Below are positions 52,326-60,313 of a stretch of DNA of 64,000 bases, piece by piece. A model generated the notes under the pieces. It worked only from the letters and a program-made list of their open reading frames with translations, searched no databases and was not told the origin of the DNA. The position numbers and the translations under genes were made by a program. Within the stretch, counting starts at the first letter, position 1. Each line of letters begins with the position of its first letter. The stretch comes from AP-15 sp963712825. GTDB lineage: Bacteria > Pseudomonadota > Alphaproteobacteria > ATCC43930 > CGMCC-115725. Location of the stretch: positions 310,001 through 374,000 of the forward strand of contig CAVQJP010000002.1 of assembly GCA_963712825.1 (NCBI GenBank), in the 5' to 3' direction.

Positions 52326-53654
52326 CTAAATTTGCGGGGCGGCGGCGAACAGCGGCGCGCGGGTTTGGGCGAAGTCTTCGACCGCGGCGGCGAGCCGGTC
52401 GCCGTCGGCCTCGTCGAGCGCGATCGACAATGCGAACATGCCGCGCTTGGCAAACCAGACGCCGGCGGCGACGAGGTCGAACCAGAACAGGTCGCGCAGC
52501 GCGCTGTCGCCGCGCGCCGCGTCCTCCTCCGAGCGGATCGGCAGGTCGGTCATATGCACTGACATCATCGAGCCGCGGCCGGTGAACTGCATCGCGAGCC
52601 GGTGCCGCCGCACGATCTGGTCAAGCCGCCGGCGCAATCCGTCGCCCAACTCGTTCAGCGAAAGGGCGCGTCCGGGCGTATAGATCTCGGTCAGCCCGAC
52701 ATAGCCGGCGCTCATCGTCAGCACATTATTGTTGAAGGTGCCGGCGTGCTGGAACGCATCGGGCCGGCGCGGGTCGAAACGCTCCATGATCCTGGTGCTG
52801 CCGCCGAATGCGCCAAAGCTCATCCCGCCCCCGAGATATTTTCCCAATGTGGTCAAGTCGGGGAGGATGCCGAGCGCCTCCTGCAATCCGCCCGGCGCCA
52901 GCCGCGAGGTCATGACCTCGTCAAAGATCAACATGGCGCCGGTCGCGTCCGCCAACGCGCGCAACCCGGCGAGAAATTCGGGCTCGGCCGGGATGCAGCC
53001 GGTCGTCCCCTGCATCGGCTCGACCAGGATCGCGGCGAGCTCGGCGCCGTGCGGCCGGACCAGCTCCTCCACCGCGTCAAGATCGTTATAGCGGCCGACC
53101 AGGTAGTCGAAGGGGGCGTTGATCGCGCTGCCGTGGCCGCGGAAATAAAACACGCCGCCGTGATAGCCGCCGCCGAACACCAGGATTTTGGGCCGGCCGG
53201 TGATCGCGCGGGCGGCGCTGACCGCCATCAGGTTGGCCTCGGTCCCGGAATTGGTGAACCGGACCAGGTCGATCGACGGAAAACGGGCGCAGATCGCGGC
53301 GGCGAACCGCGCCTCGGCCTCGTTCTGCGCGCCGAAATTGAGCCCGACATCGAGGGCTTCCGCGATCGCCCGGCGGATCGCCGGATGCGAGTGGCCGTAG
53401 ATGCCGGCGGTGAACTCGCTGAGGAAATCGGCATATTCGTGGCCGTCGAGATCCCACAAATGCGCGCCTTCGCCGCGCGCCATCGTCAGCGGGAACGGGT
53501 CGACATGGATCGAGGCGCGGGTGTTGCCGCCGGGCATCGCGGCGCAGGCCGCCCGGTGCTGGGCGAGGCTCGCGGGGTTCGCCGCGCGGTAATGGTCCTC
53601 GGCTTCGGCGAGCGCCGCGGCAAGATCAATGTTGGCGGGCGGGCTCTGGGTCAT
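52326..53654 (-). CDS. Class III aminotransferase (glutamate-1-semialdehyde-aminomutase-like)
   Basis: A 442-aa PLP enzyme from the ATG at 53654 (MTQSPPANIDLAAALAEAED); the frame is open to 54077. Fold-type I class III motifs: GGNTRASIHVDPFPLTMARG, FTNSGTEANLMAVSAARAIT, ILVFGGGYHGGVFYFRGH, LIFDEVMTSRLAPGG (Asp for the pyridine N) and TTLGKYLGGGMSFGAFGG (PLP Lys). GSA-like members act on amino acids or amines; it is not the haem-pathway HemL by context. Substrate unknown. Confidence 0.88.
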   Translation of the reverse strand: MTQSPPANIDLAAALAEAEDHYRAANPASLAQHRAACAAMPGGNTRASIHVDPFPLTMARGEGAHLWDLDGHEYADFLSEFTAGIYGHSHPAIRRAIAEALDVGLNFGAQNEAEARFAAAICARFPSIDLVRFTNSGTEANLMAVSAARAITGRPKILVFGGGYHGGVFYFRGHGSAINAPFDYLVGRYNDLDAVEELVRPHGAELAAILVEPMQGTTGCIPAEPEFLAGLRALADATGAMLIFDEVMTSRLAPGGLQEALGILPDLTTLGKYLGGGMSFGAFGGSTRIMERFDPRRPDAFQHAGTFNNNVLTMSAGYVGLTEIYTPGRALSLNELGDGLRRRLDQIVRRHRLAMQFTGRGSMMSVHMTDLPIRSEEDAARGDSALRDLFWFDLVAAGVWFAKRGMFALSIALDEADGDRLAAAVEDFAQTRAPLFAAAPQI

Positions 53655-53804
53655 CGTATAGCCTTTCAGGTGCAGCAACCGGGGCCGCAGCCGTGGATCG
53701 CGAAGCAGACAGGGACGCTTATACAGCGATTTCGCACCGATCGCGCTTGACGAACCAGCGCTTGCCGGCCGAGCTGTCGGTTCGACAAACGGTCGGATGC
53801 GGCA

Positions 53805-54355
53805 ATGATTCTGAAACCAATGATGTTTCTGGCCGCGGGATCGCGACTGGCGCGGGCATCGGCTTACGGGGGCCCGGTGCAGGCGCAGGACTTCAAAGTC
53901 TGCCAAGCACGCTTGCGTTGTGCACGATTGCCCCTGCGACCCGATACCAGAAATGACCAGCAGCTCGCGTGTCATTGCACGGTCGACAACGGTTATTCCG
54001 CGGGCCAGCAACCGTGCCTCGGCGTCAAGGACACACCGGACGGCCGCCAGATCCGGTCGCGCTACTACCTGGTCCACAGCTACGCCGAATGCTCGAACGA
54101 CCGGATGTGGGCGTGCTGCCTCGACGAGCCGTGCTTGATCGACAAGAAGAACAACCGCAAGCCGCGTTGTGCACCTGCGATGCGGTCAAGAATCTCGGCG
54201 CCTACGTCATCGTCACCAGCAAATACATCCCGGCCACGTGCACGACGGGCGTCATTTCGTCGGCAGCCGTGCCGCAGAGCACCCAGATAACGAATTACAT
54301 CAAGAACAAAAGCAAGCAGCTGACAGCGTTCCCGATCCAGGTGCCGAACAAATAG
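53805..54355 (+). pseudogene. Frameshifted gene for a Cys-rich secreted protein
   Basis: The 5' part (from the ATG at 53805) reads MILKPMMFLAAGSRLARASA, a poor signal, then a Cys-rich region: LACHCTVDNGYSAGQQPC, HSYAECSNDRMWACCLDEPC. Around 54165 the frame changes: the next frame continues ALCTCDAVKNLGAYVIVTSK and ends TQITNYIKNKSKQLTAF..., with a TAG at 54353-54355. At least one indel separates the halves, and a further one near 53910-53960 is possible. The family was not recognised. It may be a real secreted protein hit by a sequencing indel. Confidence 0.6.
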
Positions 54356-54367
54356 AGGGGATGGGGA

Positions 54368-55156
54368 TCAGCGGGTCTCAGCCGATGCCTGCGGCTCCGC
54401 GCCCATATGGACGAGAGCGTTCCGCATCGCCATGCTTGAAATGGTGATCCGGCCCTCGAACGGGGTGTCCATCTCGACGATCAAAAAAATACAGGCGGAC
54501 AGTGCTACGGCGCTCAGAAAAAAACTCGCCATCACGGTGGCGTTGCGGGGCGCATTGTAGCCGAAGCTGACAAAGATCAGGGTAATCCATGCGATCAGGA
54601 TTTCCAGGAACAGCGGCTGGATCGAGCTTTCGGCGCGTTCGATCAACAGCCAGCGCGTTTTCAGAGCGTCATCGACCAGGGCTGCGGCGCCGGAGCGCAA
54701 CGCCTCGCGGCGCGGGTCGCTTGCCGGCAATGTCAGAATGGCGTTGCGCACCCCGTCGAGCAGTTTTCCGGCCTCGACATCCTCCATCTGGACCGGCGTC
54801 GCCTTGTCGTCGGGCCAGTTGTCGGCGAGCGCCCGGTCCGTGTAACGCCGCAGCATGCCGCGCGCTGCGGCCGTCTCCGGCCCATAATCGGCAAGCGTCT
54901 GGTTCAGCAGGATCAGGGTTGCAGCGAAATGGCGGATCTGCGTGTCGGTCGTGTCGAATGAGTTTTTGACGCTGGCGATCAAGAGTCCCAGCACCAGCGC
55001 CGCCAATACCGACAGCATGCCGGTCGCCAGCTTGATCGCCTCGTGCGACTGCGCGGAGCGATGCGGCTCGGGCAGGCGATAGCTGAGCCACATCCCCAGC
55101 GCCGACCCGGCGACGACGCAGCACATGACAATCGCGGTAACCGTCAACGACGACAT
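54368..55156 (-). CDS. DUF4239-like integral membrane protein
   Basis: A 262-aa protein with two N-terminal helices (SSLTVTAIVMCCVVAGSALG; ATGMLSVLAALVLGLLIASV), a cytoplasmic helical middle (TQIRHFAATLILLNQTLADY) and two C-terminal helices (PLFLEILIAWITLIFVSFGY; VMASFFLSAVALSACIFLIV) ending EGRITISS. This 2+2 layout is that of DUF4239/bestrophin-like proteins, of unknown function. It stands alone, convergent with the Cys-rich gene. Confidence 0.8.
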   Translation of the reverse strand: MSSLTVTAIVMCCVVAGSALGMWLSYRLPEPHRSAQSHEAIKLATGMLSVLAALVLGLLIASVKNSFDTTDTQIRHFAATLILLNQTLADYGPETAAARGMLRRYTDRALADNWPDDKATPVQMEDVEAGKLLDGVRNAILTLPASDPRREALRSGAAALVDDALKTRWLLIERAESSIQPLFLEILIAWITLIFVSFGYNAPRNATVMASFFLSAVALSACIFLIVEMDTPFEGRITISSMAMRNALVHMGAEPQASAETR

Positions 55157-55222
55157 GACGCGACTGTGCCGCCGAGGTAGTTAATTAAACCTCAGCGAGA
55201 AGGTCGGTTTTTCGCGTCTGCT

Positions 55223-56200
55223 TCAGCCGGGATAGGCGCGCCGGCCATGGTCGCGCAGCCACAGGCGCACGAGATGGCGCTTCTGCGCCGGCCCGGCATA
55301 GTCGACAAAGGCGGTGCGGCTGTGGCCGAGCGCGCGGTTGTCGACAAACTGCATCTGCCCCGGCTCGAGATCGAAATCGACCGACAAGGCTTCGTCCTCG
55401 AAAATGTCGAGCATCGCCGACAGCGCCGCCTCCCCGGCTTGGTCGACCGGCTCGCCTCGCAGCGCATAGCCGCTGTTGATCTGGTGAACGCTGAACCGCG
55501 CCTTCAGCTCGGCGCCGCCGTCGAACACCGGGCCGGCAAAGATCGGACTGTCGCCCGGGTGAAATTCGCGCTGGCGATCGAACCAGAACGGCTGGTAAAG
55601 CCGCGCCAGCCGCTCGGGGCAGCGCGCCAGCATCTCGTTGTAGGCGGTATGAAAGCTGATGACCCGGCTGTGTCCGCCGCTCATCGCCCGGCGCAGGCAC
55701 AACAAACCGACATAGTCGGGCGGCGTGTCGTTGTAGGCATTGTCGTTGTGAAAGCGGATTTCGATATTGGTCTTGTCGGGGCGCACGCCCGAGCCCGGCA
55801 ACGCCTCCTGCCCGGTGTCGAGCACGTCGTAGACAAGGGTGCCGTCGAGCTTTTGCGCAACCGGACGCGAAATCATGCTCGACAACAGCCAATAGACCGC
55901 AGTCGCCTCGGTAGAATTCATGTCCTCGAGCGGAAGCCGGTCGACGATCGCGAACCGCACGCCGCAAGCGAGCATCGCGCGTGCCCGCGCCATCGCCTCG
56001 CGACAGGCCGGCATCGCGAAATCGTCCGCGCCCAGGACGACGGTAGGCAGTGGGTAGGCGCGCAATTCGTCGACGGTACGGCGGATTTCGGCAAGGCAGG
56101 CGGCGTCGAGCTCAACCCGCCAATCCTCCGGACGGACATCGGCGCGCACCCAGGCGCTGGGGCCTTCGATCGGGCGATTGGGGACCGACAGTTGAGGCAT
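55223..56200 (-). CDS. TauD/TfdA-family Fe(II)/2-oxoglutarate dioxygenase
   Basis: A 325-aa protein from the ATG at 56200 (GGAGAAGCC upstream). The Fe-binding HxD is in IEIRFHNDNAYNDTPPDYVG (residues ~155-175), and the distal His is in FVDNRALGHSRTAFVDY near residue 295; the Arg for 2-oxoglutarate is probably in KRHLVRLWLRDHGRRAYPG. Members hydroxylate taurine, gamma-butyrobetaine, phenoxyacetates and others. It follows the TAXI-type binding protein by 21 bp in one operon, so both may handle the same compound. Confidence 0.87.
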   Translation of the reverse strand: MPQLSVPNRPIEGPSAWVRADVRPEDWRVELDAACLAEIRRTVDELRAYPLPTVVLGADDFAMPACREAMARARAMLACGVRFAIVDRLPLEDMNSTEATAVYWLLSSMISRPVAQKLDGTLVYDVLDTGQEALPGSGVRPDKTNIEIRFHNDNAYNDTPPDYVGLLCLRRAMSGGHSRVISFHTAYNEMLARCPERLARLYQPFWFDRQREFHPGDSPIFAGPVFDGGAELKARFSVHQINSGYALRGEPVDQAGEAALSAMLDIFEDEALSVDFDLEPGQMQFVDNRALGHSRTAFVDYAGPAQKRHLVRLWLRDHGRRAYPG

Positions 56201-56221
56201 GGCTTCTCCAGGCATTTGTGT

Positions 56222-57124
56222 TCAGCCGAGGGCACCGATCTCGCTCAGATAGCCCAAGACGCCGGGATGGATCAATGCCCGGTTCGGGGCCGCGGCGGCG
56301 GTGTTGGCGGCGGTGGTCTCGCGCGCCTGCGGCAACCGCTCGGCGAGCGCCGCCTCGCCGTGGTGCAGGGCGCGCGCCAGCCGGTAGGCGACATCGTCGC
56401 CGAGGCCCGGCCGCCCCATGATAAAGGACCACGACCCGACCGAGCAGATCGGCACGCTCTGTCCGGGATAGCTGCCGGCGGCGACCGTCAACGGCTTCAG
56501 AAAGACGTGCTTGGCGCGGATCTGCTCGGCTTCCTCGGCGGTCGGCGCAATAAAGCGCGCGCCGGCCGGGCTCTCGGCGACTGTCGTAAAACCGGGCCAG
56601 CCGATGCCGCCGCCCCACAACGCCGCGGCACTGCCGTCGAGCACCATTGCCGGGCCGTCGCCGGCGCGATCGAGATAGATCGCCACGAAATCCCGCTCCG
56701 GGTCGAGCCCGATCCCGTCGAGCACATAGCGCGCCATGACCACGAGACCCGAGCCGCGCGCCCCGAATGCAACGCGCCTGCCGCGGAGATCGCCGATTGT
56801 GCGGCACGGGCTGTCGCCGCGAGCGACGAACATGCCTGCGGTCGAATACATCGCCGCAATTATGGTCAGCGCCGCCGGCGGCCGGCCGATGCCGGCGACC
56901 GCCTCATAGGCGACTTCCCCCTGCACCAGCGCGATGTCGAGCGCGCCGGCTTCGAGCAGCGGCACGTTCTCGGTGCTGCCCTTGGTGTTGCGCGGCTCGA
57001 TTTTGAGGGAGGGGTCGGCGGCGTTGACGATCTCGGCGACCGCGCCGCCATAAAGCGGAAAGCCGCCTCCCGGCGTCGCCGTGCCGAGAACCACGACCGT
57101 CGCTTCAGCCACTCCGCCCGTCAT
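56222..57124 (-). CDS. TAXI-family TRAP-type solute-binding protein without signal peptide
   Basis: A 300-aa protein from the ATG at 57124. TAXI features: TVVVLGTATPGGGFPLYGGA at the start, RNTKGSTENVPLLEAGALDI, ALVQGEVAYEAVAG and GDLRGRRVAFGARGSGLVVM. Normal TAXI proteins are exported; here no hydrophobic leader is present, and the upstream codons look antisense to the DUF2852 gene. No TRAP permease genes are near. It may act in the cytoplasm as a ligand-binding or enzyme-like relative, co-transcribed with the TauD-type dioxygenase. Confidence 0.8.
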   Translation of the reverse strand: MTGGVAEATVVVLGTATPGGGFPLYGGAVAEIVNAADPSLKIEPRNTKGSTENVPLLEAGALDIALVQGEVAYEAVAGIGRPPAALTIIAAMYSTAGMFVARGDSPCRTIGDLRGRRVAFGARGSGLVVMARYVLDGIGLDPERDFVAIYLDRAGDGPAMVLDGSAAALWGGGIGWPGFTTVAESPAGARFIAPTAEEAEQIRAKHVFLKPLTVAAGSYPGQSVPICSVGSWSFIMGRPGLGDDVAYRLARALHHGEAALAERLPQARETTAANTAAAAPNRALIHPGVLGYLSEIGALG

Positions 57125-57284
57125 GCCGCCGCCTTTATTGTGCCGGCGGCGACACTCGCCCCGATTGCGCCGCCGCGCAAGTCCGAACCGCCGACACAGC
57201 GCGAGCCGGCCCCGCGGGTTCGGGGGCCGGCGCTTGGTGCTGATGCGGTTGCTTGACGGTCGAAGCCGGCGGTCGCGCGGCGGC

Positions 57285-57812
57285 TCAGATGCCTTGCGGT
57301 TGCGGGGCGGGACCTTCCGAGCGGCGGTGGCGTTCGGCCATGAATTCGTCGAACTCGGCCTTGTCCTTGGCATGGCGCAGGCGGTCGAGGAAGTCCATAA
57401 ACTCGCGCTGCTCTTCCTCGAGCCGGCGCAGGGTTTCGGTGCGGTATTCGTCAAACGCCCGGTTGCCGGTTGCGGTCTGATAGTTCGCGCGCGCGCCCGG
57501 TCCGCAGCCCCAACGCTCGGCCGCTGCCTGCATCCGCCCCATCCGCTGCTGCATCCGCTCCATGCGGCGCTGCCAGCGGCCTTGGCCGCCCTGTGCCCAG
57601 CATGCCATTCGTCCACTCCCTATCAGAAAGCCGAGAACCACGAGGCCGAGCGGCCACCACACGATGAAGCTCAAGATCGTCAGCCCGATCCAGGCGGGCT
57701 TGCCGATGTCGTCCAGACGCTCCGTCCACAGTGTGAAACCGAGAAAGGTCAAACCGATCAATGCTGCCGGTTTGCCGATACCGTGCAAATGCGCCGCGAG
57801 GTGATGATGCAT
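57285..57812 (-). CDS. DUF2852 membrane protein
   Basis: A 175-aa protein: a His-rich N-terminus (MHHHLAAHLHGIGKPAALIG), two hydrophobic stretches (PAALIGLTFLGFTLW; IGLTILSFIVWWPLGLVVLG), then a charged coiled-coil tail with EYRTETLRRLEEEQREFMDF. DUF2852 is an alphaproteobacterial family of unknown function. Upstream there is an imperfect inverted repeat (57822-57846) sharing half-sites with the one near the TetR gene, so TetR control is likely. Confidence 0.85.
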   Translation of the reverse strand: MHHHLAAHLHGIGKPAALIGLTFLGFTLWTERLDDIGKPAWIGLTILSFIVWWPLGLVVLGFLIGSGRMACWAQGGQGRWQRRMERMQQRMGRMQAAAERWGCGPGARANYQTATGNRAFDEYRTETLRRLEEEQREFMDFLDRLRHAKDKAEFDEFMAERHRRSEGPAPQPQGI

Positions 57813-57821
57813 GACCGCACC

Positions 57822-57846
57822 ATGTAAATGTTTCTCACATTCACAT
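57822..57846. promoter_or_regulatory. Candidate TetR operator before the DUF2852 gene
   Basis: ATGTAAATG and CATTCACAT flank seven bases; the arms are inverted repeats with one mismatch in nine. The ATGTAAAT half-site recurs at 58629-58647 upstream of the TetR gene. It lies 10-34 bp from the DUF2852 start codon, a position suited to repression. Confidence 0.5.
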
Positions 57847-57881
57847 AAACCCGACCCTATCGCCTGTCAAGCGCCGCTGGG

Positions 57882-58556
57882 CTACGATTCGGGAGCTGCC
57901 GGTTCGGCGATGACGCCCAGCCCGCGCAGATAGACCAGCATGCCGGCTTCCAGCAGCTCCTCGGCCGACATCGGCAAGCGCCGCCTACCGCCGTCGCCGC
58001 GCGCAAACAATGACGCGATCCCGTGCGACAGAGCCCAGGCGTGCAGCGCCATCATCAAGGCGGGCGGCCGTTTTTCCGGGGGCAGGCGCGCGCACAGCAC
58101 CTCCGAGGCGTGGCGCAATACCGCAAAGCTGCGGTCGGCGGCCTGGCGCAGCGCCGGGTCGTCGTCGAAGGACAGCCCGGCCTCGAACATCGCCGAGTAA
58201 TAGGCGGGCTCGTCGCGGGCAAAGGCGAGATACGCCCTCCCGACATTCTCAAACGCGGTAAAGGGATCCGGCCGGCCGTCGTTCCACGCCCCTTCTAGAT
58301 GTTCGGCAAACAGCTCAAAGCCGCGTCGCGCGACATCGGCGATCAGCGCGTCGCGGTCGCGAAAATGGCGATAGGGTGCGGCCGAGCTGACCCCGGCGGA
58401 ACGCGCGGCGTCGGCAAAGGTGAACCCGGCCGGTCCCTTTTTGGCGATCAGGTCGAGCGCCGCCTCGATCAGTGCCTCGCGCAGATTGCCGTGATGATAG
58501 CCGCGCCGCCCGCCCGGCCCTCTGCCCCGACCAGCTCATTGTCCCGCCCGGCTCAT
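57882..58556 (-). pseudogene. TetR/AcrR-family regulator interrupted by an in-frame TGA at codon 7
   Basis: From the ATG at 58554-58556 the frame reads MSRAGQ, then TGA (58536-58538), then AGRGRGPGGRRGYHHGNLRE and a full TetR protein: ALIEAALDLIAKKGPAGF, TFADAARSAGVSSAAPYRHF (HTH), and a C-terminal domain with YSAMFEAGLSFDDDPALRQA. No ATG, GTG or TTG follows the stop before the HTH, so a normal start would give only the last 102 residues, without DNA-binding domain. A substitution to CGA or a start-region error would restore about 224 aa. The ligand is unknown. Confidence 0.7.
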
Positions 58557-58628
58557 GACCCGCCCGCCCGGCTCGTCGCGCCCGCCCGGCTCATCGCCCA
58601 GATGTGCCCATGGCTCCGACCAACCTCC

Positions 58629-58647
58629 ATGTAAATCCGATTTACAT
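58629..58647. promoter_or_regulatory. Perfect 9-bp inverted repeat, probable TetR operator
   Basis: ATGTAAATC-C-GATTTACAT, a perfect palindrome with a one-base centre, 73 bp upstream of the TetR start. It is AT-rich in GC-rich surroundings. The ATGTAAAT half-site is shared with 57822-57846. It is likely an autorepression site. The remaining ~215 bp up to the methyltransferase-like pseudogene hold nothing recognised. Confidence 0.6.
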
Positions 58648-58864
58648 CAAATCGCGACCGGCCGGGCAGGGTTGATGCCGAGCATATCCTCTTAAACTCT
58701 GCCCGCTCGGCGGCGCTCTGATAAAGACCGGCGCGACAACGGCGGTTTTGCGTTTTGCCGGAAGGCGGACGGCGGCGGCTTCTGAGCGACGGCCTGGTCG
58801 CGGCACCCGCCGTTCGCGACAAGCCGACCCTGCCGCGCAGCGACCTTTAGCTCGGGCGGACCCG

Positions 58865-59553
58865 CTACCAAACGAGCGGAAGGAGCCGGTAGCGGACCCG
58901 TGCCGCATAATCGTCGTAGCCTTCGAGACCGGCCCTGAGCTCGCGCTCCTCCATGACGGCCCGCGACGCACCGCCGATGATGATCAGGAGCGATGCCGCG
59001 AGCCCAACCCACGAGCCGAGAAGGAGTGCCATCGACGGCGCCATCAAGCACATGCCCGAATACATCGGATGCCGCACGAGGGCGTAGGGGCCGGTCGAGA
59101 CGACATGATGGCCGCGCCGCCGCTGGATTTTGACAACCGGCGCCAGAAAGGTGTTTTCGTCGAGGACGCGGATGATGACCCCGTAGCCGGCGATGACGCC
59201 GGCCGCGCCTGCCGCGTGCAGCCACACCGGCATCGCCGACCAACCGAACCGGGCGTCGAGTGCCGATCAAAACCACCCAGCCCACCCACACCAGCATCAG
59301 GAGCGAGCAGAAATATCTTGTCCCAAAGCGGCTGGTCGCGCTGCACCGGCGGCTTCAGGCGCTCGGCAAGCAGGGCCGGATCACGGCGGGCCAGCCTGAC
59401 CGTCGCAACCTGCGAGAGTGCCCAGAACAGGATGACGAAAGCCCACCCCGCCGGCCATTCCACCCTGCCGGCGGCGCCAAACAGCAACACCGCGAAGCGA
59501 AGGGTCGTAACTCCGTTGGCAACGAGGCCTTGCCGATCATTACATTCTCGCAA
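58865..59553 (-). pseudogene. Isoprenylcysteine-methyltransferase-like gene broken by two frameshifts
   Basis: Three successive minus-strand frames give one protein of the ICMT/PEMT-like family: frame 1 (from 59553) covers EWPAGWAFVILFWALSQVAT and QRDQPLWDKIFLLAPD; frame 2 gives MLVWVGWVVLIG near 59265-59297; frame 3 gives LDARFGWSAMPVWLHAAGAA and the catalytic tail STGPYALVRHPMYSGMCL and LRAGLEGYDDYAARVRYRLL. Indels lie near 59263 and near 59297-59315. Intact homologues have about 220 aa and methylate membrane-associated substrates. Real decay or assembly errors cannot be told apart here. Confidence 0.7.
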
Positions 59554-59659
59554 CCCGATTGCCGCCCACGATTTGGCGCGTCCCCGCGTTGACCAAGCTC
59601 GAGGCCACCGAATATATGGATGGCTCGGGTGTAGCTTTATAGCCGAGGATGTCTAGATC

Positions 59660-59902
59660 ATGGCGTTCCATGTCAGGGACAGCGCGACCGATACCGCAGT
59701 GCGCCGATTGGCGAAGCTCAAGGGCAAGACGCTGACCGAGACGATCCGCGAGGCGGTCGAACACGAATATGAGCGGACGCGAGCGGCTATCCCGCTGACC
59801 GAGCGCCTGAAGCCAATTCAGGAGCAGTTCGCCGCACTCGCCAAGCCCGGCGGACTGCCGGCCGACAAAGCGTTCTTTGACGAGCTGTCGGGCGATCTTT
59901 GA
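59660..59902 (+). CDS. vapB: VapB-type antitoxin (PSK/Rv0623 family)
   Basis: An 80-aa protein MAFHVRDSATDTAVRRLAKL then KGKTLTETIREAVEHEYERT, the ribbon-helix-helix antitoxin of the Rv0623/PSK type, followed by a toxin-binding tail (LADKAFFDELSGDL region). RBS GAGGA is about nine bases upstream. Its stop overlaps the toxin start (TGATG), giving a classic translationally coupled antitoxin-toxin pair. Confidence 0.87.
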   Translation: MAFHVRDSATDTAVRRLAKLKGKTLTETIREAVEHEYERTRAAIPLTERLKPIQEQFAALAKPGGLPADKAFFDELSGDL

Positions 59903-60297
59903 TGTTCCTAGACGCCTCCGCCATGATCGCAATTATAGTGCGCGAGGCCGATGCCAACGCTCTTGAGTGTCGGCTAGGCCAAGCGGCTAAGGTATACACC
60001 TCACCGATCGCAGTCTATGAGACCGTTCTCGGTCTGGCGCGCATCGGCCATATCTCGGTCGGCGCCGCCAACGCCATGCTCGATGAGTTTCTTCAAGAAG
60101 TGCGGGTGCTTGTCGTACCGATCAGCGCCGATATAGGGCGCTCCGCCCTGGCGGCGTTCGAGCGGTATGGCAAGGGGCGTCACCAAGCAGCGCTGAACAT
60201 GGGCGATTGCTTTGCCTACGCCTGTGCGCGCAGCATCGACGTGCCGCTGTTGTGCAAGGGCGACGATTTCCCGCGGACTGACCTAGCCCTCGGGTAA
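59902..60297 (+). CDS. vapC: VapC PIN-domain ribonuclease toxin
   Basis: A 131-aa protein from the ATG at 59902. The four acidic PIN residues are present: Asp in MFLDASAMIAIIVRE, Glu in AVYETVLGLARIG, Asp in NMGDCFAYACARSID and Asp in LLCKGDDFPRTDLALG. VapC toxins cleave tRNA or rRNA when the antitoxin is degraded. This pair is intact, unlike the Phd/PIN remnant at 1318-1763. Confidence 0.9.
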   Translation: MFLDASAMIAIIVREADANALECRLGQAAKVYTSPIAVYETVLGLARIGHISVGAANAMLDEFLQEVRVLVVPISADIGRSALAAFERYGKGRHQAALNMGDCFAYACARSIDVPLLCKGDDFPRTDLALG

Positions 60298-60313
60298 CTG
60301 TGGACCTGGATGG

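Noticed and set aside
55247..57256. A 669-residue plus-strand frame opposite the TauD-type and TAXI genes
   Set aside because: It is antisense to two convincing genes with Fe-ligand and TAXI motifs, and has no RBS or domain of its own.
57882..58556. The TGA at codon 7 of the TetR gene as a selenocysteine codon
   Set aside because: No SECIS-like hairpin follows it, TetR proteins need no selenocysteine there, and a nonsense change or sequence error is simpler.
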